Assembly (NCBI RefSeq): GCF_016124325.1
Contig: NZ_WGNY01000006.1
Location: 124,001 to 188,000, forward strand
DNA from: Phenylobacterium sp.
Lineage (GTDB): Bacteria; Pseudomonadota; Alphaproteobacteria; Caulobacterales; Caulobacteraceae
Direction: 5' to 3'
Length of the DNA: 64,000 nucleotides
This document shows, in pieces, positions 51,966 to 61,472 of this stretch; position 1 is the first letter of the stretch, and each line of letters opens with the position of its first letter. The position numbers were made by a program, and so were the translations under genes. Below the pieces are notes generated by a model. That model was not told where the DNA came from. It did not search any database and saw only the letters and a program-made list of their open reading frames with translations.

Positions 51966-52403
51966 CTATTCACTCTTGTCTTCACCGACGAGAGCCACGC
52001 TGTAGAACCCGTTGTCCTGCAGCATGTTCATCACGCCCATGAAGTCACCGTACATGACCTCCTTGTCGGCCCGGATGAAGATGCGCTCCTTCTCAGGGTT
52101 GCGCTTGTCGCCCAACGCCTTGCGGAGATCGTCGCCCAGGTCCGGCAAGTCGGTGCGGAAGTCCCCGATGAACAGGTTTCCGCCCGGCTGGATCGAAATG
52201 TAGACCGGTTTCGGAGGGTTTACGCCAGGAGGAGCGACCGCGGGCGGCAGCTCGACCTTGACGTTCACGCTCGCCAGCGGCGCGGCCACCATGAAGATGA
52301 TCAGCAGAACCAGCATCACGTCCACGAACGGTGTGACGTTGATCTCGGAGTTCTGCGATTCCTCGTAGCGTCCGCCCCCTCCGCTAGAGAGTTTGGCGGC
52401 CAT
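51966..52403 (-). CDS. exbD: Biopolymer transport protein ExbD
   Basis: 145 residues with one N-terminal membrane helix (INVTPFVDVMLVLLIIFMVAAPL) containing the essential Asp in FVDVMLVLLI, and a periplasmic domain. Part of the proton-driven ExbB-ExbD motor for TonB. 5 bp after exbB. Confidence 0.95.
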   Translation of the reverse strand: MAAKLSSGGGGRYEESQNSEINVTPFVDVMLVLLIIFMVAAPLASVNVKVELPPAVAPPGVNPPKPVYISIQPGGNLFIGDFRTDLPDLGDDLRKALGDKRNPEKERIFIRADKEVMYGDFMGVMNMLQDNGFYSVALVGEDKSE

Positions 52404-52408
52404 CTAGA

Positions 52409-53308
52409 TTACGCCCCCTTGTCGAGCTGACGGGAGATCGCGTTCATGAGCTCGGCGACGAACCCTTCCGACCGCGCGCCGTAAGCGGAGATGCGCGTCT
52501 GGAAGTAGTTGTAGAAGATAACCGAGGGGATGGCGGCGAAGAGGCCGAGACCGGTGGCCAGAAGCGCTTCGGCGATGCCGGGCGCCACGACGGCCAGGTT
52601 GGTCGTGTTGGTGTTCGCGATCCCGATGAACGAGTTCATGATCCCGTAGACGGTGCCGAACAGACCGATGAACGGACCGTTGGAGCCCACCGACGCGAGA
52701 TACTGCATCCCGCCCGAGAGGCGACGGGCGAGGGCCGCCTGAACGGCGCTCACGGCGTGCTGGGCGCGGTCGATCGTGGTGTCGCGGTGCTCGCCGGTGA
52801 TCTGCAGACCCGCTTGACGCGAGAGCTCGATCTCCTGGGCGGCGGCCGCGGCCATGTCGGCCAGCGGGTTGCCGTCGTATTCCTCGGACAGCGCGATCCG
52901 GCTCATGTCGCTGATCGACTTGGCGCCGCGGAAGCTTTCCACGAAGCCATCCGACACGCGGTTCAGCGCGCGGAACTCGAGCAGCTTGGTGATCAGGATG
53001 GTCCAGCTGAGGATCGAGGCCACCACCAGGCCGATCATGATCACCTTCACGACGATGTTGGCGTCGGCGAACATGGTGCCGACGTTCAGCTTGCCGGCGT
53101 TCTTGATGGTGGGCGGAGCCTCGTCGGCCGGCGCGGCCTCAGGAGCAGCGGCGGCTTCAGGCGCCGGGGCAGCCGCGTCGGCGGCGGGGGCGGCCGCGTC
53201 GGCCGCCGGCGGAGCAGCGGCGTCCTGAGCGAACGCCGGCGCGCTCATGCTCAGCGCCACGGCGCCGAGAAGAGCGGAGAAAGTGAGCTTCAGTTTGTTG
53301 TCGAGCAT
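52409..53308 (-). CDS. exbB: Biopolymer transport protein ExbB
   Basis: 299 residues from ATG 53308. A signal peptide (LLGAVALSMSAPAFA), an Ala/Pro-rich periplasmic extension of about 60 residues, then the MotA/TolQ/ExbB fold with three helices; GSNGPFIGLFGTVYGIMNSF and EALLATGLGLFAAIPSVIFYNYF are the conserved proton-channel helices. The long N-terminal form with signal peptide is common in alphaproteobacteria. Confidence 0.92.
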   Translation of the reverse strand: MLDNKLKLTFSALLGAVALSMSAPAFAQDAAAPPAADAAAPAADAAAPAPEAAAAPEAAPADEAPPTIKNAGKLNVGTMFADANIVVKVIMIGLVVASILSWTILITKLLEFRALNRVSDGFVESFRGAKSISDMSRIALSEEYDGNPLADMAAAAAQEIELSRQAGLQITGEHRDTTIDRAQHAVSAVQAALARRLSGGMQYLASVGSNGPFIGLFGTVYGIMNSFIGIANTNTTNLAVVAPGIAEALLATGLGLFAAIPSVIFYNYFQTRISAYGARSEGFVAELMNAISRQLDKGA

Positions 53309-53767
53309 CTGTCGCCAGTTCCTGGTTGGTCTAGCACGATTGGCCGGAGGGTCGTCGCGCGAGAGCGTCTCCACCCTAGTTGAAACATCCTCGGCGACCC
53401 AGCCCGCCGAGACGGTCCGGAACTCCAGAGGCGCTGTCGCTGCGCCCGACCCGGAACGCGGAACCCCAACTCTTCGCAGGGATAGGCGCTTCAAAGGGCG
53501 GACGGCCTTGAACTCCCGAGATGGGAACCCAAAGTCTTACCGCTTTTTTAGACGAGCGGCCCGGACCCTTTGGCAACCCCTTGTCGAGGCGTCAAGGGGC
53601 AGAAGCTTCCCCTCAGCCGTCAAATTATTGACGCATGGGGCCGGTTTGTGCGCTGCACACGCATCAAGCGCCATGCGCCCGTCGTTTCACCACCTGATGA
53701 CACTCCCGCGATGCTGCAGCGCAGCAATCGACAGATCGTGGATCGGTGAGATCGGCATGGGGAGGGA
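53309..53767. other. Intergenic, upstream region of exbB
   Basis: No gene. Contains the probable exbB promoter (for example TTGACG at 53628-53633 on the minus strand) and ends at the prophage attachment repeat. Confidence 0.45.
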
Positions 53768-53812
53768 TGGTGCCTGGGGGCGGATTCGAACCACCGCCAC
53801 GCGGATTTTCAA
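53768..53812. repeat. Attachment-site copy (tRNA-Phe 3' fragment)
   Basis: Matches 61473-61517 in 44 of 45 positions, from the encoded CCA to the anticodon; the sequence then diverges, so this copy is not a functional tRNA. Confidence 0.88.
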
Positions 53813-53986
53813 GCGGCGCGTTCCCCCATGCGATACAAGGCCTTGCAGTTTTCGACTTGGAAAGCGCCGCGAGATCACCCCTCGGGGCAATCATCGGCGG
53901 GAAAACGACAAAGCCCCCGGCGGGGGTCCGCCGAAGGCCAAGTCTTCCGATGGGATCGGGGGATGGACGACCCCGCCGGGAATGCG

Positions 53987-54076
53987 TCAGCCGGGGGCCA
54001 GGACCGCCGCCAAGGCGGCGCAGAGCGCCAAGGTGATGGCGTAGAAGCCGACCACCACGAGATCGAACTTGATCAC
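53987..54076 (-). CDS. Very small membrane peptide
   Basis: 29 residues, GTG overlapping the DUF1353 stop (GTGA). The sequence VIKFDLVVVGFYAITLALCA is one hydrophobic helix followed by ALAAVLAPG. It may be a tiny phage membrane protein, but evidence is only coupling and hydrophobicity. Confidence 0.4.
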   Translation of the reverse strand: MIKFDLVVVGFYAITLALCAALAAVLAPG

Positions 54077-54516
54077 GTCCCGAACGCCCGGCCTCCGCCG
54101 GCGCGCACGCCCTGCCAGATGATCCTGGCCTGGTGCTCCGGAATCCCGGTCGCGATCATCGCCTCATAGAAGATCGCGTCGCACTCTTCGCGCGTGTACC
54201 AGCCATAGATGCCCCAGGTGATGTAGAGGTAGTCGTGAAGGGCGGCCGCCTTCACAAACGGCCCCGAGGGCGCGAGCAGCCAGCGGAACGCCGGCGGAAT
54301 CGACGCCAGGTCTGTGACGCCCGGCGCGACCGCTCTCCGCTCGGCGATGAGCCTGAGGTCATCGTCGGACAGGCCGGCCGGATTGAAGGCCGGAACGGTG
54401 ATGAGTTTCCCGCTACCGATCCATCCGAACTCCCACACGAGCGGCAAGGTCCCATAGAACAACGCCAACCCGTCGCGGGAGACGGCCTGAACCCGTGGAA
54501 TACTCCAACAAGCCAA
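54073..54516 (-). CDS. Phage DUF1353 family protein
   Basis: 147 residues, TTG start. Contains the family block TDLASIPPAFRWLLAPSGPF and AAALHDYLYITWG. DUF1353 genes are common near phage tail and lysis genes; function unknown. Confidence 0.8.
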   Translation of the reverse strand: MACWSIPRVQAVSRDGLALFYGTLPLVWEFGWIGSGKLITVPAFNPAGLSDDDLRLIAERRAVAPGVTDLASIPPAFRWLLAPSGPFVKAAALHDYLYITWGIYGWYTREECDAIFYEAMIATGIPEHQARIIWQGVRAGGGRAFGT

Positions 54517-54540
54517 GACTCAGCTGGTTGGTGAACTGGC

Positions 54541-54876
54541 TCACTTGGGCGGCGCAGTGTACTCCTCGAGCGCCGCCTTCACCGCGGCGTCGACCGCCGG
54601 CGCCATGGCTTCCCGGATCATCTTCTGGAGATCCGGCGTGGAGACCGGGGCCGCCACAGGGCTGGGACAGCTGCGCTCGAGGTAGACGTTCAGGTTGTTG
54701 CCGCCCAGGCCGCCCAGGTTTCCGGAAACGCGGTCGGTGTGGCCGCAGTTGGGATCGCTGGCGATCTCCTTGACGGCTCCGACCAGGTCGGTTCCGCCCT
54801 GGCCAGAACCGAGCGTGTTGCACGCGCCGAGGCTGGCCATCGCGACGCAAGCCGCGAGGCTGAGAATAGTCTTCAT
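54541..54876 (-). CDS. Small phage-associated lipoprotein
   Basis: 111 residues. Signal peptide with lipobox (MKTILSLAACVAMASLGAC), modified Cys at residue 19, short periplasmic part with one further Cys pair. Located in the lysis region, so an outer-membrane spanin-type role is possible but not shown. Confidence 0.65.
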   Translation of the reverse strand: MKTILSLAACVAMASLGACNTLGSGQGGTDLVGAVKEIASDPNCGHTDRVSGNLGGLGGNNLNVYLERSCPSPVAAPVSTPDLQKMIREAMAPAVDAAVKAALEEYTAPPK

Positions 54877-54948
54877 GGGGGGTGTCCTTGAAGGGGCCGC
54901 GCGGGATCGGCCGCGCGGCCTATTGAGATTGCGCCGAACGACCTTCGG

Positions 54949-55107
54949 TCAGGCGCCAGTCGAGACGCCGTGGCGGATGAAAGCGCCGAGGACGGCGGTT
55001 TCGACCAACTGGCCGGCTTGAGCCGCGTCGATCGAGTGGTTGAGGTAGGCGAACACCGCGTAGCCGATGGCCACGACCGCGGCGAAATAGGTCTTCTTGC
55101 CGTTCAT
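54949..55107 (-). CDS. Small membrane protein, possible holin
   Basis: 52 residues from ATG 55107: positively charged start (MNGKKTYF), a hydrophobic helix (AAVVAIGYAVFAYLNH) and a second weaker hydrophobic stretch. Lies immediately downstream of the endolysin remnant, as holins or holin-like proteins often do. Confidence 0.55.
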   Translation of the reverse strand: MNGKKTYFAAVVAIGYAVFAYLNHSIDAAQAGQLVETAVLGAFIRHGVSTGA

Positions 55108-55204
55108 GACGGTTCGCTTCTTATGCTGGCGTGCGCATGGCCGCCCGGGCGAGCGCCAGCGCTCCACGGGGACGGAAACCGGGCCTGGAAGGCGTGTCGG
55201 AAGA

Positions 55205-55798
55205 TCAGGTCAGCGCGCCGATCCGGCCGAGGATCCAGCCGGCCAAGTTCCGCTCCTGATCGTTGTTCGGACCGCCGCGGCGCGCGATGGCCTTGTAGGC
55301 GGCATACTGGTCCCCGTTCAGGCACCGCAGGAGGTAATCTTAGGCCATCAGGACGCCGCGGCGCTGGAAGAGCGCTTGGAGCGCGCGGATGGTAGCCGGG
55401 CCGATGTCTCCGTCTTCGGTGATGTCGGCCCACCAGGTCCCTTGTTGATTTTCGAGGTTCAGCGCTTCCTGGAGCCACCTCGATGGACGCTCAGGCCCCA
55501 TGTTGACGCCGGTGTCGATGTACTCCTCGGCCACGCGGGGAGAGATGGCGGCGACCCGGTCGAATCCAGGCTTGCTGTAGTATTCGGCCCGATAGATCCG
55601 GTCGGCCTCAGCCTCCGTGAAATCCCGGACTTCGTCGGCGGTCGCGTCGCGGCCCAGCCTGCGCCATTTGCCCAGGGTTTCGGCCGTGATCCCGAACTTC
55701 GTCGGGCCGCCGCGATCAGCCGGCCGATTGGTGAACGCTGCGCCCCCTTCCCGGCCCTTGAGCTTCGGCAGGAAGCGCGCGTCGAAAACGTCGATCAT
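55205..55798 (-). pseudogene. Endolysin (GH108 N-acetylmuramidase type) with in-frame stop
   Basis: The open part is 152 residues with the catalytic N-terminal motif FLPKLKGREGGAAFTNRPAD and RGGPTKFGITAETLG, and the peptidoglycan-binding end GPATIRALQALFQRRG. TAA at 55342-55340 interrupts it; the same frame goes on for 44 codons (YLLRCLNGDQYAAYKAIARR, ILGRIGALT) to TGA at 55205, which matches the usual C-terminal part of the family. Confidence 0.75.
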
Positions 55799-56172
55799 AG
55801 GACGCCTCCAAGGTGCTTGAGGAGGTCAGACAGATCTCCGAACGAAAGGTTGGAAACCCTCTGGACGATGACGAATCCAGCGATCAGCAGCCACGGACGG
55901 GCGCCTCGCCACCACTTGCAGAGTCCATCCAGGCGCGGCCCCGCGCTCCCGAATGTCTTGACCGCCTGAGCGAACTCCTTGGGATTCACCTGCGCCACCA
56001 TGTCCGACAGCGACTTGGCCGCCATGAGCGCCGGAAGCGATTCCTCCCACGCCTTTTCGGCGAATTGCCTCAAGGCCTGCACCTCCGCCTCGAGTTCTCG
56101 CGTCGCCTGCGCGTGCTCGCTGGCCGGTTCGCTTGGGCGATGATGAGTGCGCGCAGACGCGGGTGGAGACAT
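55795..56172 (-). CDS. Phage hypothetical protein with one membrane helix
   Basis: 125 residues from ATG 56172, which has AAGGAG 8 nt upstream. A charged helical region (ELEAEVQALRQFAEKAWEES) precedes one hydrophobic segment (RPWLLIAGFVIVQRV). It overlaps the endolysin start by 4 bp, so it belongs to the lysis cassette. Confidence 0.65.
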   Translation of the reverse strand: MSPPASARTHHRPSEPASEHAQATRELEAEVQALRQFAEKAWEESLPALMAAKSLSDMVAQVNPKEFAQAVKTFGSAGPRLDGLCKWWRGARPWLLIAGFVIVQRVSNLSFGDLSDLLKHLGGVL

Positions 56173-56291
56173 GAACAGGGCTCCTTCGGACCGAAGTTGT
56201 GGATGCTTCACTCGCGCGCCGCGTGTGGTCGCTTGACACTCGCAAACGGCGGCGCCGAAGTTCGCGCCTCGGTTTGGTGGGGAGGCTTTAG

Positions 56292-57311
56292 TTGCCCAAC
56301 GATCAGCAAGCCGCAGCGACGGCGGAACCGATCCCCCACGTCGTTCCTGACGGCCTGACTTCTATTCGCTGCGCCGGTTGCGGCCTGGGCGGTCCACACG
56401 CCCGCCTGCTGATCCCTGGCGATCCGAAGCCGCAGCGCGAGGTCTTCCCCTACGCCTACTGCGAAGCCTGCGAGACACTGACCTTCGCCAACGCCGGGTT
56501 CGATCCGTCGCACTACTACAAGGCCGACTACTATTCCCACGCCGCCGCACGTCCGCGAGGACCGAAAGCCTTCGCCAAAACCGTGCGCAACTGGCTGACG
56601 CTGTTCGGAACCGAGGGCCTGTCCAACGCTGTTCGCGCCAGGTCCGAACACCCCGTCCTACCGACACTGCGCCCGATCATCTCCGGAGATATCGGCCGCA
56701 AGATCGACGAGCGGGCCAGATGGCTCGACATCGGCTGCGGGACCGGCGCTGTCCTGCTGCACGACCTCCGCGACCTCGGGTTTCGAGACCTGACCGGCGC
56801 CGACCCCTTCATGCACGCCGAAACCCGCGCCCATGGCTTCTGGCTTCTCAAGTCCGATGGCATCGACCTCGGCGAGAGGTTTGACGTGGTGATGATGCAT
56901 CACTCGCTTGAGCACGTCCCCGATCCGGCCGCGACCCTCCAGCAGCTGCACGACATCCTGGCCCCTGATGGCGTCCTGCTGGTCCGCATCCCGCTCTGCG
57001 GCTCGGAGCCCTGGCGGCGTCATGGCGGCGAATGGGGCAACCTCGACGCGCCGCGGCATCTCACCCTGTGGAGCGCTCGGGGCTTCCAACTGGCCGCCGA
57101 ACGCGCCGGCTGGAACCTTCGCAGGACCATCTTCGACGCCAAGGGCCGCAGCCTGTGGGCCGGTGAGGCCCGGCTACTGGGCGCCAGCGAGCACACCGAA
57201 GACGTACGCGGTCGCTTCACGCCGGACCAACTCGCCGCCTTCGCCGCCGAGATCGACACTCAGAACACCAACGGCACGTCCGACAGCGCGGCGTTCTTCC
57301 TCACGCACTAG
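56292..57311 (+). CDS. Class I SAM-dependent methyltransferase with N-terminal cysteine cluster
   Basis: 339 residues, TTG start. N-terminal CAGCG and YCEACETL pairs look like a zinc site. Then a Rossmann methyltransferase: WLDIGCGTGAVLLHDLRDLG (SAM loop), DVVMMHHSLEHVPDP and GVLLVRIP, the Methyltransf_23 pattern. Transcribed against its phage neighbours, as expected for a moron gene; substrate unknown (related proteins methylate sugars or tRNA). Confidence 0.85.
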   Translation: MPNDQQAAATAEPIPHVVPDGLTSIRCAGCGLGGPHARLLIPGDPKPQREVFPYAYCEACETLTFANAGFDPSHYYKADYYSHAAARPRGPKAFAKTVRNWLTLFGTEGLSNAVRARSEHPVLPTLRPIISGDIGRKIDERARWLDIGCGTGAVLLHDLRDLGFRDLTGADPFMHAETRAHGFWLLKSDGIDLGERFDVVMMHHSLEHVPDPAATLQQLHDILAPDGVLLVRIPLCGSEPWRRHGGEWGNLDAPRHLTLWSARGFQLAAERAGWNLRRTIFDAKGRSLWAGEARLLGASEHTEDVRGRFTPDQLAAFAAEIDTQNTNGTSDSAAFFLTH

Positions 57312-57371
57312 GCGGCCAGCTTCCGGGTGCCGTTCAGGTTGACGCCACCGATCGACTGCCCGCCACCGAGA

Positions 57372-58412
57372 TCAAGACGACCGATCAAGGTGGATTTCGT
57401 GCGAGTTGGTGATGTTGAAGCGGTTGACCGGCGCGCTCACGTTATCGACGCCGCCGCTGGTATCGAGGTTGATCAGACGCAGGAACGAGCTGTTGTTGCC
57501 GATCCGATAACTCAGCAGTGCGGACGGGTGCGCGGCGTCGGCATCCTTGACCTCGACCCAGTTTGTGAACGGGAAGTTGGATAGGCCAAGACCGTTCGTA
57601 CCCCGGCGGATACCTCTGGTGAGCAGGATCGCGTTGCCGCCGCGAGCTTCGAAGCTCGCGACGCTCCCGCCGGTCAGCCAGAATGACGGGGCGTTGTCGT
57701 TGGAGCCGCGCCAACTCCCCAAACTACATGCCCCGGAAGTTATCACCAGCGTCAAGGTCGCCGTGTCCGACCCATAGGCGGGCTGTGATCGTGAAGGAGA
57801 TCATCGTTCCGTTGGCCAGCGTCTCAAGCCCGGACGTACCCGCGCCGAGCGTCGTCGGAACGGGAACCCAGGCGTTCGTTGTGAAGGCGCCACGCCCGGG
57901 ATCGCCGACGGCCGGAATGTTCGTCTGAGGCAGGCCGGCCCCGTTGATCCCTTGGAAGAACGTGCCGTTGGAGGACGCAGCTGAGATGTCGTACTCGTCT
58001 GGCGTGCCGGCGACGAGCATGAGATCACTCAGCCATGTCCCCCTTGGAGCGCTTTGGTGAGCGCCCCGAATGGCATTGTCACGTCTTGCAATACAGGCGC
58101 GCGTGCTCCGCTGTCGCGGCGCATCCGCATCCGCGACCCTTCGGCCCAAGCAGGCAGGGGGAACGCGGCGACGCCGGCCAGGAACGCCAGGACGCCGCGA
58201 CGCGACGGCATCTGCTCTACATCAGGATATGGATACTGCTCCTTTACCTGCCGCATCAGCGCCTCAGCGCGGGCTCGAACTGCTTTATCTGACCCGCGAC
58301 GCTTGCTTGGCAGATTAGCTAAGGGTCGCCACCGCCTAGCGGCGTCGGCAATAGTTCTAAGGTGAGGACGGGTGCAGCCGCCCTTAAATAGTTCGCTCTT
58401 CATGGCGGACAA
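57372..58412 (-). pseudogene. Phage tail-like/structural protein, broken by two frameshifts
   Basis: Three consecutive frames join into one protein: a first part with twin-arginine-like signal (SRRGVLAFLAGVAAFPLPAW) to ALTKALQGG; after a change in the C5 run at 58039-58043 the next frame goes on TWLSDLMLVAGTPDEYDIS ... FTITARLW; and after about 57777 the third frame YGSDTATLTLVITSG ... SHEIHLDRSS. Both shifts restore one continuous sequence of about 345 residues. Confidence 0.65.
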
Positions 58413-58997
58413 CTCAGCGTGTGCCGAACGTGTGGTCTCCAGCCGTGGTGCCGGCAGAGACGATGGTTAAGCCGATCGCGAAGGAGAGGTTGTACTCTCG
58501 GCACCCCTCAGCGCCCGCGTCGTTGATCACAGCGAGAACCGTGCCAGAGGCCGCCGTGTTGTCATAGACAGTCGGCGCTTCCGCCGAGCCCGTCTTGTTG
58601 ATGCAGACATTGGCCCAGACCCCCGCCCCACTCTTCGCCGTCGTGGTGGTGTTGGTGGTGATATGGGTCGGAGCCGCGCCTGCTTGAGCGACCGCAGCGA
58701 CGCCGAGTTGCGAGCCAAACGAATAGGTGATCGTCCGAGGAAGGTCCCAGGTCCCGCTCCCAGCCTTGAGCCACGCCGTCACGCCATAGGGCCCCATGAC
58801 GGTGTAGTTGTCAGCGGCCGAGGACATGATTATCGAAGACAGGACGACGCCATTGTCGCTATTCTGGCGCGTCCCCATCAGCAGCGTACGCATGTTGCCA
58901 TGCGCGTCGCCCACCGCATCGGTTGCATCCCCATCCGTCGAGACGGTCGGGACCGATGCATAGTATCTCAGGCCAATCCGGTTCGGATTACCGCTAG

Positions 58998-59839
58998 GGT
59001 TGGGACTCAATTGAGCCAGTAGGCGCATGTGGCGGCGATGGAGACGCCTGAGAGGTAGTTCCTGGCGAGCTTGTCGTATCGGGTGGCGACGCGTCTGAAG
59101 TCCTTGAGCCTGCACCACATGCGCTCGACGAGGTTGCGGTCTCTGTAGGCGGTGACGTCGTAGGGGATTGGAGCGCGTCGCGAAGCGGTGGAGGGGATGA
59201 CGGCCTCGGCTCCACGACGGGCGAGAAGCTGGCGCAGGCGGTCGGCGTCGTAGCCCTTGTCGGCGAGCAGTCTTCGGAAGGGCCCGGCGGCTTCGATGAG
59301 CGCCTCGGCCATGCTGATATCGTTGACGTTTCCGGCGCTGAGCAGGAGCACGCGAGGGCGGCCACGCTCATCGACCAGGCCGTGGACCTTGGTGGTCCGG
59401 CCGCCGCGCGAGCGGCCTATGGCCTGGGCGAAGGCCCCCCTTTTGCGCCGCCTGCCGAGCGGTGCGCCTTGACGTGGGTGGCGTCGATCGCCGCCCCGTC
59501 AAAGACCCCGCTGTGGCCGGTCAGCGCCTCGAACATCCGCAGCCACAGCCCTTGCCGGCTCCAGCGGTTGAAGCGGTTGTAGACCGTCGTGTACGGCCCG
59601 AACTCCGCCGGACAATCGCGCCAGCGCGCCCCGCTCCTCAGCATGTGCACGATGCCCGAGATCACACGCCGGTCGTCTACCCGGCGCGCGCCCTTGCGAC
59701 CCCGCGGCAGCAACGGCTCGATCCGAGCCCACTCTTCGTCGCTAAGCCACTGAACCTGCTTCGCCATCTCCAAGGCTCCCTTCTCGAAGCCTTGAATCAG
59801 CAACCCTGCTGCGCCGCTAGACCCTATTGAGTACGGACC
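58998..59839 (-). mobile_element. IS5-family (IS427-type) insertion sequence
   Basis: 842 bp with imperfect terminal inverted repeats (GGTTGGGACTCAATTGAGCC at the left, GGTCCGTACTCAATAGGGTC at the right) and a 4-bp CTAG target duplication at 58994-58997 and 59840-59843. Confidence 0.9.
59007..59767 (-). CDS. IS5-family transposase, made by -1 frameshifting
   Basis: First frame from ATG 59767: AKQVQWLSDEEWARIEPLLP, then GVFDGAAIDATHVKAH with the first catalytic Asp. At the slippery AAAAGGGGGG (59444-59435, minus strand) a -1 shift enters the second frame: FAQAIGRSRGGRTTKVHGLV, LLADKGYDADRL (second Asp) and RNLVERMWCRLKDFRRVATR (Glu). Both halves look intact, so the element may be active. Confidence 0.88.
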
Positions 59840-60662
59840 CTAGCGGCAGCGTCGTGGGCCGCCGTGCCCTGCACGATGATCGGTACCATTCCCGTGCCGC
59901 CTTGGACCGTTAGCACATCCGTTGATGGTGTTCCGAGCGTCCCGAGGGCCGGTTGCTTGGCTGCCATCGCCGCACCACCGATTGTCCCAAGGTTGGCGGT
60001 GACGGTGCCGTCACCCGTTCCGGACCAAGCATCGTCGGCTTTCGCGCCCAAGGTGACGTCGGCCCCGTCGGCGATCGTCACGGCTCCGCCGCCACCCCCG
60101 CCTCCGCCTCCGCCTCCGGAAATCACCGGGCTCCCAGTGCCGGACGTCACGGAAAGAGTTGTCGTTCCGGTGCTCGTGATCGCGGCGATATAGGTGTCCG
60201 ATCCCGCGGCGACAACGAGGGCGCGACCGGAGCCCAGCAGATAGTCGATCGTCGCGGCTGTGACGGAATTGCCGCCCAGCTTGAAGTAGAGATCGGCGAA
60301 TCCGTTGTTGAACAGCAACAGGTTGGCGCCGGTCGGCAGGGCCACTCGCGACGATGTGCCGGAAACCGACAGTGAGGCCGCGCCAGACGGCGTGAAGGCC
60401 ACCGGAGAGGAGCACCCACTCAGGCAATCGACCGGAAGGCCGTGGTCAAGAGCCACGACACGATCAGGCCCATAGCCACCACCCGACGGGGCCACGAAGA
60501 TCGAAGTGGGAGTCGTATCTCGCGGGATCGTGCTCGACGCCTGCTTCGCCGTCGGCGCGGGCTGAGTTTGAGCGGTCGCCTGGATGGGCGCGCAGCCGAT
60601 CATCAGCGCAAGCGCGAACGCTCGCACGCGGGTCAGGTTCATGGATGTCTCCAGGGGTTATG

Positions 60663-61121
60663 TCAGTTCGGCCAGAGCTCGGCCATGCGAGCGCGAGCCC
60701 ACGCCAGGATGTTCGGAAAGAGGTAGGTGTCGACCGCGCCGGACCAGAGCGGATGGAGCCCATCTCCGCCATAGACCGTGGCGAATTGGCCGGTCCCCAC
60801 GCCGGTGTTGTCGGCGCTGAAAGCCGGATAGTAGGTTCCCGCGGCGAAGGCGGTCCCTCCGACGCCGGAGACCGGGTCGCCGTTGAACCAGATTCCGTTT
60901 TTGGACCACCAGATGCGGTTGAGCGCGAAGTCCACACAGCAGCCGATGATGTCGCCTGTGACGAAGGCCCCCAGCTTCACAACGACCGTCCCCGCGCTAT
61001 AGACGGAACCATCGGAAGCGTAGGCGTAGCCTCCGGCCCCGGCTCCGACGTGAGCCGCAAGACTGGCCGCAGCCGGGCGCATCGGCAGTGCAGCCGGCCC
61101 TGACTTCGGTCGGTACGCCAT
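60663..61121 (-). CDS. Phage protein with SPRY-like domain
   Basis: 152 residues. The block TGDIIGCCVDFALNRIWWSKNGIWFNGDP is the SPRY/B30.2 signature found in phage tail fibres and head decoration proteins. The first 25-30 residues run antisense to the integrase fragment and look like junction sequence, so the true 5' end may be lost in a deletion. 20 bp upstream of the split gene. Confidence 0.65.
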   Translation of the reverse strand: MAYRPKSGPAALPMRPAAASLAAHVGAGAGGYAYASDGSVYSAGTVVVKLGAFVTGDIIGCCVDFALNRIWWSKNGIWFNGDPVSGVGGTAFAAGTYYPAFSADNTGVGTGQFATVYGGDGLHPLWSGAVDTYLFPNILAWARARMAELWPN

Positions 61122-61462
61122 GGACGCAGAACGGCTTTCGCGCGTCGTTCTTCAAGCGCGTGCGCCCCCTGCAGACGAATGGGCTCATCCAGACAGGCGC
61201 GATCTTCCATGGGCTTCGCCACACCATCGGCACGCTGGCCAGCAACGACGGAGAAAGCGACCGTCGGGTGGCCGCGGCCATTGGCGACAAGAGCCCGGCC
61301 ATGGCGCAGATCTACGCCAGAGAGGCCGACAGACAAGGCGCTCAGGCCGCGATCCTCGAGGCGATTCAGAAACGCTTCGCGAACCTTGATTGGAAAACGC
61401 CGGCCGCCTCATTGGAAGACGGCTCCCGCCGGCGGCGGGCCGAAAGCTACAAAAAGCCCTGA
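61088..61462 (+). pseudogene. Tyrosine recombinase (integrase), C-terminal fragment
   Basis: About 120 residues from VGTPWTQNGFRASFFKRV, with the catalytic HGLRHTIGT box, a second histidine region (AAAIGDKSPAMAQ) and the nucleophile Tyr in QIYAREADRQ. The N-terminal two thirds, with the first catalytic Arg, is missing; the fragment begins where the SPRY gene starts. Adjacent to the intact tRNA-Phe, so it is the integrase of this prophage. Confidence 0.85.
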
Positions 61463-61472
61463 AAAAAGAAAG

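Larger units (their letters stand above)
58414..60642 (-). pseudogene. Phage-type exported structural protein split by an IS element
   Basis: N-terminal part (60642-59840) has a signal peptide (RAFALALMIGCAPIQATA) and a Gly-rich stretch; C-terminal part (58993-58414) runs GNPNRIGLRYYASVPTVSTD ... AGDHTFGTR. Removing the IS and one CTAG copy joins them in frame (HDAAASGNPNRIG) into a 460-residue protein, so the gene was intact before insertion. Confidence 0.82.

Noticed and set aside
53764..53820. A second tRNA near 53.8 kb
   Set aside because: Only the 3' half matches tRNA-Phe; acceptor 5' side and D arm are missing, so it is an attachment-site duplicate.
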